From Symsagittifera roscoffensis (Eukaryota; Xenacoelomorpha; Acoela; Convolutidae): a stretch of 64,000 nucleotides of DNA. This document shows, piece by piece, positions 56,559-64,000 of this stretch; positions within the stretch are counted from its first letter, which is position 1; each line of letters starts with the position of its first letter. Below the pieces are notes generated by a model. The model was given only the letters and a program-made list of their open reading frames with translations, made no database searches and was not told where the DNA came from. The stretch lies in assembly GCF_963678635.1 (NCBI RefSeq), contig NC_087071.1, positions 27,205,378 to 27,269,377 on the forward strand, written 5' to 3'. Both the position numbers and the translations under genes were made by a program.

Positions 56559-57079
56559 TCAGATTTTAATGTTTATTGTTTTGGTTTTCAATGCGCTTTT
56601 TTTAGGTGGTCGTTCTTCTGAAGCTTCAGATAAGATAAATGGGTTATTTATAGGGGGACGTTCACGGACTCGGCTACTAGAAGCTTCTTCTTCTTGCAGC
56701 TCTGTTTCTGAGTAGGGCCGGTGTAAAAATCCCCAATCTGGAAGTTGAAAATCGGGAGAACTGTTATCAGTTTCATTGTATGAGTTGGCCCACTCGTTGT
56801 CCATGTAAATGTCTTCGGGAAAAGCATTTTCTTCAGCGGCTTTATGGCCAAAGGGCACTGTCGACATTCCGTCGAAAAGTAGAAAACGTTTGGAGTCGAA
56901 TGATGATAATGTAAGTTTGTTTTGTTTCACTGTCATATTGGTGTGAGCTTTCGAAACTATATTATAGTTGTACACTCTGACTGTTTTTCCAGTGAATAAT
57001 GTGTCCCTGAAGGTTTGGTGGACCAGTTCTCTCTGTGCACGCCGTTTAATTCCTTTGGCACTCAATTTTTGAGTGCCTT
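56559..57079 (-). CDS. Family-B DNA polymerase, C-terminal exon
   Basis: The minus-strand frame holds KGIKRRAQRELVHQTFRD.. and MTVKQNKLTLSSFDSKRF, then LLFDGMSTVPFGH. This is the conserved C-terminal block of virus-like, protein-primed type polymerases (KG+.+......H..........FNG/TGK.....S..H....KQ.K..LS..D.KR...DGI.T...GH). An acidic and S/P-rich tail follows to the stop at 56559. It joins the palm part through a predicted intron (57080-57407). Confidence 0.78.
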
Positions 57080-57407
57080 CTAAACAGAAGCAAAACTGTT
57101 ATTCGTTTCTACAACGCAGGGGATAATTTCATTTCACTTCAGCAACTCAATTTATACCGAACAAAATTTCATTCATTTTACCAAAAACGAGCAGAAGACT
57201 CTAAGTTATGATTAAAAAAGAGGAAAAGAGAGGGAATATGTTGTCAGATAAATCAACGTTTAGGCAACATTGTAGAATGTTGCCTAAATCAGCTAAATGC
57301 CCATAGTTTATTGCAAAAAAATAAGGGGGGGTAGGGGGTTGGTGGTAGTAATTTTGTTCTGTAAAAGGTAGGAATGGGGGTGGAAGGGTGGCTTAAATTT
57401 TATTTAC
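57080..57407 (-). other. Predicted 328-bp intron in the polymerase gene
   Basis: On the minus strand the donor is AATG|GTAAAT at 57407 and the acceptor CTTCTGTTTAG at 57080. Removing it joins a phase-1 end to a phase-1 start and keeps the C-terminal frame open. The segment itself contains stops, C-rich runs and a perfect 13-bp hairpin (57259-57288). Confidence 0.65.
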
Positions 57408-58416
57408 CATTAAGGACGACCGAATATAGTTTCCGTTTTAGGGCGATGAATTCTCTGATCGGCTTCCCACCAGTCTCGCCTTTGAATTTCAGCACAACTT
57501 TCTTGTTGGTATCCTCGAACACGAAATGGTCCTCATCGTAATTTGAAAAGTCGAAATCAGCTTCTATTTTCTCCAAGTCTCGGTAAACGTCATCAGTTTT
57601 TATGGCATAAATAGAACTATCCGTGTCGGAGTAAAGGAGTTCCAAGTTTAGATTTGGTTTCAATTTTTGATAATGAAACTGAAACATGAAACGCTTGGCG
57701 AGGTCTAGGATGGTTGCACCAACTATCATAGGTTTGTCCCACAATATTTTTGTAACTGAAAAGCTGATTGTGGCTAATTGATTGTCAATGATTTGAAAGC
57801 TTTTCATTGTGCTCAGAGCTGTTTTTTGTAAAAGTTCTCTCTCATTCCTTACAATCTCCAGCTTCTTTCTTCCTAACTTAGACTCCATTGTCTTACCGAA
57901 AGCTGAATTAACAATAAGCTTGTAGAAGGTCTCCTGGAATTTATTTACCGCGGCTTTTCGTAGGCGGGTGTTGAGGTCGACAAAGGGTGCCATCCAGTGA
58001 CTTTGGCGGAACTGAAGAACTTTTCCTAGGTGAGTTATTTTCATTCCCAGCTCATGGTACAATTTTAGGGTAAGGTAATGCAAAACATAACCTTCTTTAG
58101 GATGCAAGGTCTGTAGAAGCTTTGGCACATTTGGCAGTGTGGTGATTCCCAATTTTCCCAATATGTCGACTTGCTCGTTGCTCATTGCACCGATGTCCAC
58201 TACTTCACGAGAGGGGGCAAGGGGGTAATCAGCAAAGAAGTCGTGAAGCTCTTCGGGTATGGTTAAATTGACTCCAGCTATGAAACCCCACTCTGAGGTT
58301 TCGCTGGTGAGCAGTATGTCTGCCAGACTTTTTTCAACTATTGAAAAATCGTTTGAGGGCAAAGGGCAGTGTTTCATTATCCCCCTGTACAAATTGTTTG
58401 CATCAATATTGAGGAT
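57408..58416 (-). CDS. Family-B DNA polymerase, palm and thumb part
   Basis: Begins (after an in-frame TAG at 58417-58419) with ILNIDANNLY, the motif A region (D..NLY). It contains KLIVNSAFGKTMES (motif B, K...NS.FGK.M), LLYSDTDSSIYAI (motif C, DTDS) and FIALKRKLYS (the K.Y motif). These catalytic blocks are complete and in order, so the fold is that of Polinton/adintovirus and related polymerases. The GC content is clearly above that of the surroundings. Confidence 0.85.
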
Positions 58417-58908
58417 CTAGCTTGATGGTTCTGAGGGCGAAAAATCGTCGAGGTATTTATTGTTTGCTTTGTAAAATCGGCGCGCATAAACCGATGACAT
58501 GCCTCCTCGTATCACTCGCTGCACAAGGTCTAGATGTTCACGGTCCGTTAAGAGTTTCAGTTCGGGCTTACAAACTTTTAGAAAGGCGTCCCCGGAAAGG
58601 TTACTTGCCGTGAAGTAACAGGCGCAATCCAGCCCGTATGTTTGATGGCAAACTTCTTGGGAAGCTTCGAAAACGGAAGCAAGCAATAGCACATCTGTAG
58701 TCAAGTACAAGTCGTGGTAATCACCAAGTGAGCCACACTTCAGTTCTGTGAAAACTTTAAGGGCATGATTGTACTCGCTTCTTGAAACACTCACATCCCC
58801 TCCTGTTAGACTATTTTTCCACATTGCTCGTGGGGGAAGGCGAGTTTCTCGGAATTTTTCGAATGACTTGAAGTATGAGTAGGGGTAATGCCTTTTCTGT
58901 TTCAACAT
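58417..58908 (-). pseudogene. Family-B DNA polymerase, exonuclease-to-palm part
   Basis: 163 codons in the same frame as the palm part: YPYSYFKSFEKF, then LGDYHDLYLTTDVLLLASVF (the typical block before motif A) and LDLVQRVIRGGMSSV. It ends at TAG 58417-58419, a single in-frame stop 4 codons before motif A. The upstream junction near 58910-58925 needs a one-base frame change. Confidence 0.82.
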
Positions 58909-59086
58909 ACTGACTTTTTCAGGTGAGTGGCCGAGTTTTCAAAATAGTTCTCCAGCAGAAAAAACTTTTCGTTGGGCAAATTATCGACAAGTTTTGCCAA
59001 CGATGCTAGCATGAACCTATACGAATCGATGAATCTCAGATTTTCGTAGAGTTTTTTGAGTTTTCCGTGTTTGTCCGTGTACGTTT
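58909..59086 (-). pseudogene. Polymerase segment between two frameshifts
   Basis: A third minus-strand frame is open across this 180-bp gap and carries LRFIDSYRFMLASLAKLVDN, the exonuclease III-type block (IDS..FM..SL..L). It bridges the N-terminal ORF and the 58417-58908 ORF, proving that the breaks are single shifts rather than a missing domain. Confidence 0.75.
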
Positions 59087-60022
59087 TTACATTTCAAGGA
59101 TATATTTTTTTTCTTCAGATGCGGGTATTACGGAAAAAGTGTTTCCCGAATCGCTTTTTGCCAGTGCTTTGATTATAAAGTGTAAATCATAATTTGACAA
59201 ATTATGAGCTACCACTGGAATGTAATTTGTTGTTTTTCTATTAACGTTACACTCATTGTGTGCCCAACCCAGGAACTTGTTGGTGTAATGGCAATGATCA
59301 AGTACACCTTGATCATTGTCGGAAAAATCATTCTCGCATATCCAACAAATTGTAGCATCTTCCCGTTCCTGGTCTGTTATACCAGTGAAAGTGTAATATT
59401 TCCTTTTTTCTACGTAAATTTGTCTCGCTAACGATTCAAGGGAGCTAATTAGCTCTTCCATCACATTCGGTCCTCTTTTAAGCTCAAATTTTAACAGGTC
59501 TTTTTTCCCAAAATCGAGTACTGCTAACGCGTAGCCTTGCACCTTGTTCGGACCCTCTTTGACCCTTTCCAGTATGAGAGCATCTATTTCCTCCTTGTTT
59601 TGCATCATGACTTGAAGCAAATCCATTTCTTTTTCACCAACTTTGAGATCGTATCGACGCAATTTGCCTCTGAACGCGCTTTCCGTTGGGGCAGCGGAAG
59701 ACGTCGTCTCAATGCCGTCCCAAACTGGCAATGCGTGCTTCTTCAGCAAGTGTTGTCCATAGCTTTCCGCGGTGAGAAATATTGTTTGGCAAAAGATACA
59801 ATGACTATTGGAAGTCATGTCATGTACCAGCTTGACTTGCTCTCGGGCTTCCGACAAACTCTCGAATGATTCGAGAAACTCATCGCAAACAGTTTGAGGC
59901 GGAGGGGGAGGAAGGATCTTGTGAACTTTTTGCTCATGTCTTCTCAAGTTTCTTTTAGAGCTCAGTATTTTTCCGCACTGCTGGCAAGGAACAGGTGTCG
60001 CGATAGAAGTAGCGTTGGGCAT
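59087..60022 (-). CDS. Family-B DNA polymerase, N-terminal part with zinc fingers and nuclease-like domain
   Basis: 311 codons from an ATG. Two C2H2 fingers come first: C-QQ-C then H-EQKV-H (residues about 13-35) and C-IF-C then H-LLKK-H (about 74-96). Next is a CWICENDFSDNDQGVLDHCH then AHNECN block, an endonuclease VII-like zinc/HNH module (about 229-265). Last is VVAHNLSNYDLHFIIKAL, the exonuclease II motif. This order is known from large PolB proteins of Polinton and adintovirus type and their relatives. The frame breaks at 59084. A short leader with ACTTCAGTAACTTCAAC precedes the ATG. Confidence 0.83.
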   Translation of the reverse strand: MPNATSIATPVPCQQCGKILSSKRNLRRHEQKVHKILPPPPPQTVCDEFLESFESLSEAREQVKLVHDMTSNSHCIFCQTIFLTAESYGQHLLKKHALPVWDGIETTSSAAPTESAFRGKLRRYDLKVGEKEMDLLQVMMQNKEEIDALILERVKEGPNKVQGYALAVLDFGKKDLLKFELKRGPNVMEELISSLESLARQIYVEKRKYYTFTGITDQEREDATICWICENDFSDNDQGVLDHCHYTNKFLGWAHNECNVNRKTTNYIPVVAHNLSNYDLHFIIKALAKSDSGNTFSVIPASEEKKYILEM

Positions 60023-60888
60023 TATTTGTTGAAGTTACTGAAGTAATTCAGGAAAATTTCAAGAAGTAAAACTGGTTATGAAAAAGCAAAAGCGAGAAGT
60101 GACTAGCACTAAAAACTTTGCGGGTAAGGGCAAGTAGAAGCCATTAACAAGAGTTATTACTTCGCAGTCTCGACAATAAGTACTTTTCTTTCCAAAAACA
60201 GGTTACTTACAGCTTTAAGCTCTATATGTCTGGTCACTCTGTTCAAGTGCAAGGGTTTTGTATACTAAAAACTGATTCATTTACAGCCTCAAACTTTTGC
60301 TGTTAATTTTAAGGGTTAGCGATAAATTTTTTAAGTTTTGGCATTTTTTAGGGGACTGGTTTAGACTTTCAATTAACATTTCAGCATTAAATTACAAAAT
60401 TTGAAGCTTAGAATGATTCAGATAGAGCTCAAAACCTTTTCTGACTAATTTTAACTGTGAAACAGTAACTTCCTAATGATTTCAAGCCCACTTCTTGGTT
60501 TGCGTAAAAAGGTATAATAAAAAATAAAAACATGAGATAAAAGTATTCAGAAAGTAAAGCCCTCAACTATCTAATTAAGTTGAAATAAAATAGTAAACTT
60601 AAAAAATGAAAACTTTGCAAATTTGATACCTTGATAGTTACCGATGCATGGTAAGCATAGATTGTCATTTGAATGTGTAAAAGATATCGGAATCAAAGTT
60701 TCCTTCATGTCATTCAGTGTCCCGTGAAACATTTCATATCATGTCCTTCGAAATATTAAGGCATGGCCGTTTGGTTCAAGGGGCAATAGCTAACCCGGCG
60801 TTGCTCGTCGCTACGCTCCTCGGGAACGCCTCCCGCATGTGTAGTAACATTTTTTTTGATATACAAGAGAGCGAAAGAAAACCAATAT
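60023..60888. other. Intergenic region of the PolB block with a GC-rich repeat-like patch
   Basis: No gene seen. Positions about 60775-60845 form a sharply GC-rich stretch (AACCCGGCGTTGCTCGTCGC and TCCTCGGGAACGCCTCCCGC) in AT-rich DNA, which looks like a piece of a dispersed repeat or SINE. Confidence 0.5.
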
Positions 60889-61497
60889 TTAAAATTTGAA
60901 TTTCTTCTCCATGATAAATTTCTCAAACAAATTGTTTGAATCAATTTCCATACAACCATAGCCACTTAAAATTATGTCAATTATTCTAGAACTCTCAGCA
61001 GCATTTTCACCATTCAAAATAATATTAAAGCGTTCAGTTGTTACGTTAGTAATCAGGTCAGTTTGAGTTTGAACTGATTTAGTATGCGAGCCGAAGCAAA
61101 CTTGAGGCAATCGTCTGCGAAATGGAACACCACTAACATCTAAGTTGTTGACGGAGTTATAATTCAGAGCTATTTTCAGTTTTTCCATCAGAGGGCCAGA
61201 CAATTCATAGTTGGAGCAACACAAAATTAAAAATTTGAATGTAGAGAGAAGACAAGGAACAACGAAGGCTTTTGAAATCATCTTGTTAAGTAAATCGGTA
61301 GACTCTTTTGTGAATTCGACCAGCCCATGATAATGTTTTTCGTTGTCAATCGAATGATTGCAAAAATCTAATTTATTCGAATGGGAGGATACCGCAAAAT
61401 TTGCTTTTGAAGCGAAGCCTGAAAAGTTGGGTTCATGATTCAGGATGAAAATTTGTAATTTTACGGAACTGTTTGAAATAATCAGGGGATTGCTCAT
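60889..61497 (-). CDS. Unrecognised 202-aa protein of the PolB block
   Basis: A clean ORF 53 bases downstream of the PC4-like gene on the same strand. Visible features: DNEKHYHGLVEFT near residue 55, which has the H-hydrophobic-H shape of an HUH nuclease motif; CLLSTFKFLILCC, a hydrophobic stretch near residue 85; and FRRRLPQVCFGSH. The tyrosine-lysine motif expected of a rolling-circle initiator is not obvious, so the HUH reading is weak. The intact frame contrasts with the broken polymerase. Confidence 0.6.
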   Translation of the reverse strand: MSNPLIISNSSVKLQIFILNHEPNFSGFASKANFAVSSHSNKLDFCNHSIDNEKHYHGLVEFTKESTDLLNKMISKAFVVPCLLSTFKFLILCCSNYELSGPLMEKLKIALNYNSVNNLDVSGVPFRRRLPQVCFGSHTKSVQTQTDLITNVTTERFNIILNGENAAESSRIIDIILSGYGCMEIDSNNLFEKFIMEKKFKF

Positions 61498-61550
61498 ACA
61501 TTGCTTTAACCCTTGCTTTGAAGTTTCAATAGAATAACGAGTTGATAATG

Positions 61551-61898
61551 TTACACAACCCGACAGTTATCATCGTTTTCACTTTCGCATTCGATTTCAG
61601 AGCATGAAGATTTTTTTGATTTGTTTCGCTTTTCAGTCACGTCGCACTTTTTTGCTTTCGTCAATCTTTTGATTTTTGTATAATTGTCCGCCAAGGACTG
61701 GAATTCACCAGTTGACAAAGTTATTCCTTGTCGATACTTGAAAGTTCCCTCGTCGTCTTTTTTGTACAATTTGATAGTTATGTAAGTACCGGTCTGTGCG
61801 AATGTTTTTGCACCGACTCTAACTAAACGTTTATCATTCGAAGATATATCCCTAAAATCATCAAAATAGTCAACATCCGTTTCAAGAGAAGCGTACAT
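61551..61898 (-). CDS. PC4-like single-strand DNA-binding protein
   Basis: 115 codons. The middle (residues about 20-75) reads DKRLVRVGAKTF, GTYITIKLYKKDDEGTFKY, RQGITLSTGEFQSLADNY. This follows the PC4/Sub1 pattern: V.V..F.G...I.IR.Y..D..G..K....GI.L....W..L....., although F replaces the usual W. PC4-fold proteins bind single-stranded DNA and act in transcription or replication. The lysine- and acid-rich tail (KRNKSKKSSCSEIECESEND) is unlike the cellular protein, where the acidic/serine part is at the N-terminus. It lies upstream of the 202-aa gene and the polymerase in the same direction. Confidence 0.68.
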   Translation of the reverse strand: MYASLETDVDYFDDFRDISSNDKRLVRVGAKTFAQTGTYITIKLYKKDDEGTFKYRQGITLSTGEFQSLADNYTKIKRLTKAKKCDVTEKRNKSKKSSCSEIECESENDDNCRVV

Positions 61899-62523
61899 TA
61901 TAAATGAATAACAGCCAACTGGTTTTTAGTGTGAAACGTTGAAGAATGACTGGTCACAGTATACGAGACAGATCATGCGCTCCCAAAGTAAAAATATAGG
62001 TGATAACGTTTACGAGCGCCCTAAGCCATATTGATAAAACTTAATCACCAAGGATATAATTTCTTTAACGAAAAATCTCTTTTTATATGGGTATTTAGTT
62101 ACTTTTCCCCCCGGCTATACTCTAAAAATCTTCTTGTGTTTTTTATTGTGACGGTTATTTTAATGACTGTTATGAATCATGGTAATAAATTTCTAATAGC
62201 ATGACAAAGAAGGTCTGGCAAAGTATCATGAAAATTTGATTTTGAGTGCTTTCGCCCGTAGCCACTATAATAAAGCTATCACATAAATCTAAAAAATTGG
62301 GTTTTCACATTCATTCCTAACATGACCTCAGGCGTCATGCGTAAAAGAATGAATAAAATTTGATAGCCTCGCCTAAAAATTTATTAGTTTTGACCTAATT
62401 GAACCATGCCACCCCTTTTCTGATCTCATTCTCATTAATAAACTTTTCATTCTTTTCATTCTCTCAATTTCATCCGGTAGTTCAGTCATTTTATTTTAAC
62501 AAAACCTTAAACCTTTTCAAGTC
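61899..62523. promoter_or_regulatory. Divergent promoter region between the PC4-like and 214-aa genes
   Basis: 625 bp separate two diverging ORFs. CAGTCATT occurs upstream of both: on the minus strand near 61945 (ACCAGTCATTC) and on the plus strand near 62484 (TTCAGTCATTT), each about 35-50 bases before the ATG. TCAGT-type sequences are known Pol II initiators in arthropods. ATTAATAAAC near 62430 could serve as a weak TATA element. The placement is inference. Confidence 0.4.
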
Positions 62524-63168
62524 ATGGCTAGTCCTTTACAAATAATCTCAGTGTCTGATCGAGAAAGAACAATTATCTACCAAACATACACGAGAGAGTC
62601 GATTGCAGTCAACCATCAACAGAAAGAGAGAGTCTCTCCGTCTACAGCAAGTCCGTTCAATGACTTGGCTCCACGAAAAAACGACGAGAATCAAAACAAG
62701 GAATGGACTACAAAAAGTCATATCATGCTACCGAACTACCTCCTTGATCATATTGATCTTCTTCGACAGAATCGAAAACGAATGTACGAGAGTTGCACTA
62801 TTCACGAGAGCTACCCGGCATTAGAAAAGACGGAGATAAACGACACAACCTCGCTCGAGCAGTCTCCAAAAAAAATTCACTTCGCGTATGACTGCGAGTC
62901 AATGCCGTTGTTTGAAAATCAGGAGGGATGTATTCGTGATTATGCAGAGCGCGAAGCGTACTGGGATATTCCGACAGCAATGTCTCCCGAGTCGTTTGTT
63001 AGGGGAGCAGTTTCAACTCCAGAACAATCAACTTCCTATTCGGATGCTCGGGTTTCATCGAGTGCGGAGACAATTGATCTAGTGACCCCATATCTCATTC
63101 AAGGCACCCCTCCAAATGCAGCTTGCTATGCGCCTAAAAAGAGAAAACTACAGTTTCGCGAGTTCTAA
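62524..63168 (+). CDS. Unrecognised 214-aa protein, divergent from the PolB block
   Basis: A clean ORF with a good start context (AAGTCATGG) and GC content like the PolB genes. It is polar and S/T/E-rich, with YLLDHIDLLRQNRKRMYE (a basic helix), KKIHFAYDCESMPLF and a C-terminal PKKRKLQF that looks like a nuclear localisation signal. No catalytic motif is visible. It may be a regulatory or structural gene of the virus-like block, or a host gene. A short part (HESYPALEK) resembles YESYPVLEK in the giant element leader. Confidence 0.55.
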   Translation: MASPLQIISVSDRERTIIYQTYTRESIAVNHQQKERVSPSTASPFNDLAPRKNDENQNKEWTTKSHIMLPNYLLDHIDLLRQNRKRMYESCTIHESYPALEKTEINDTTSLEQSPKKIHFAYDCESMPLFENQEGCIRDYAEREAYWDIPTAMSPESFVRGAVSTPEQSTSYSDARVSSSAETIDLVTPYLIQGTPPNAACYAPKKRKLQFREF

Positions 63169-64000
63169 TAACTTAAACAAAAAACTTTCCTTTGTTTCAA
63201 ATATTATTCCAAGGTTTTATATTTTCATTTTTGTTTGATTTGAGTTTTAAACTGTTTTAACTTTACTGTGTTTTTATTTTTGTCTCAGTTTTTATTTTGC
63301 TTAATAGATCAATTGAAATTTGCCCCGTAAAGTTTTCAGCAAAATGTTAGAGAAAAACTTGAAAAACTAGAAAAAATATCACAAATCGAGAATTATTTTT
63401 CGCTAAAATTGTTGTTTGAGAAAGAACGAGAGAGAGAGAGAGAGAGAGAGAGATAAATACACTTGCTCAATAGTGAACCCAATTTGGAATATCCTTTTCG
63501 GGATGTTGCTTTCTTTTCAAAAGTAAGATAAATATGGAACATTTTCTTGTTGGTAGTCCAACCATATTTATTTGGCTTTTTTTATCAAACACTCTCTGTT
63601 CTCTCTCTCTCATCATACTTTGTGCCCGTTGGGGTTAGCCAGGTCTTACGCAAAGTAACAGAGAGTGTTTTAAGCCATAAATCTGCATTATTTTACATTT
63701 ATATACATGTTTTGGGTGTAAAACTGACAATTGTTTTGGTAAAAATGTGAAAATTAAAAATTTACGTTTTTTTTTCGAAAAATGAACATGATCCTTAACC
63801 CTGCTCAGAATTTTATGGCAAATTGATTGAGGGTAGTTTCAGTGGATTTGGAGATAAAAAAGTTTTTCCCAATTTTTTTAAAATAATTAGATTTTCTCAA
63901 AAAATCACAACTTTTTAAGCGTCTACTCTCATTGATTAGGCTATAATTGTTTTTTAATTTTTACGCTTGTCCTAATTACGTATCAGATATCTCCTAAAAT
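63169..64000. other. AT-rich end region with an AG microsatellite and an inverted repeat
   Basis: An (AG)n tract lies at about 63428-63452. AAACACTCTCTGTT (63587-63600) and its exact inverse AACAGAGAGTGTTT (63657-63670) frame a 56-bp loop. The 67-aa ORF at 63547-63750 spans these and is not convincing as a gene. Confidence 0.55.

Noticed and set aside
56648-56851. 67-aa minus-strand ORF
   Set aside because: Alternate frame of the polymerase C-terminal exon.
59204-59869. Plus-strand ORFs of 75 and 110 aa
   Set aside because: Exact antisense of the polymerase N-terminal ORF.
62888-63082. 64-aa and 73-aa ORFs in other frames over the 214-aa gene
   Set aside because: Overlap shadows; the 214-aa frame has the start context and composition.

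Overview
This window is AT-rich invertebrate (metazoan) nuclear DNA made mostly of mobile-element remains. Host-like exons are short, carry GT..AG junctions, and are separated by introns of roughly 0.7-1.4 kb. There are no operons or bacterial signals. I cannot name the species. A TCAGT-type initiator motif in front of one gene is compatible with an arthropod but does not prove it.

Layout: (1) 1-1930 holds two diverged copies of a ~500-bp dispersed repeat. (2) 1931-7951 is a complete but long-dead Ty3/Gypsy LTR retrotransposon on the minus strand. It has 234-bp LTRs, a tRNA-Ser-type primer site as in the Mag lineage, and decayed gag, RT, RNase H and integrase. (3) 9267-12271 holds three phase-compatible exons of an unrecognised plus-strand host gene; a third copy of the dispersed repeat lies in its first intron. 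(4) 12.3-16.7 kb is non-coding and contains two adjacent fold-back elements. (5) 16729-47970 is a very large Gypsy-like element with 225-bp direct terminal repeats, gag, protease, RT, RNase H, integrase, an env-like glycoprotein and several extra ORFs. It is 31.2 kb long because a 10.36-kb gag-to-env segment is tandemly duplicated and a 2.3-kb integrase-to-env segment is duplicated again inside the second copy; the single-copy form would be about 18.5 kb. (6) 48-51 kb has a tRNA-Arg-like gene or pseudogene, a hAT-type MITE with a perfect 8-bp target duplication, and a G-rich patch. (7) 51238-53874 has four short exons of a possible second host gene. (8) 55983-56188 is a fold-back MITE. (9) 56.5-63.2 kb is a higher-GC virus-like block. 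It has a Polinton/adintovirus-type family-B DNA polymerase (minus strand; one likely intron, one in-frame stop and two frameshifts), an unknown 202-aa protein, a PC4-like single-strand DNA-binding protein, and a divergent 214-aa ORF. No integrase, capsid or packaging ATPase gene is visible with it.

The genes do not form one pathway. Within the large Gypsy element the order gag-pro-RT-RH-INT-env is that of a retrovirus-like replicon. Within the PolB block, a replicative polymerase next to an ssDNA-binding PC4-fold protein suggests a replication module. Every polyprotein-scale frame I followed in either retroelement is broken, and so is the polymerase.
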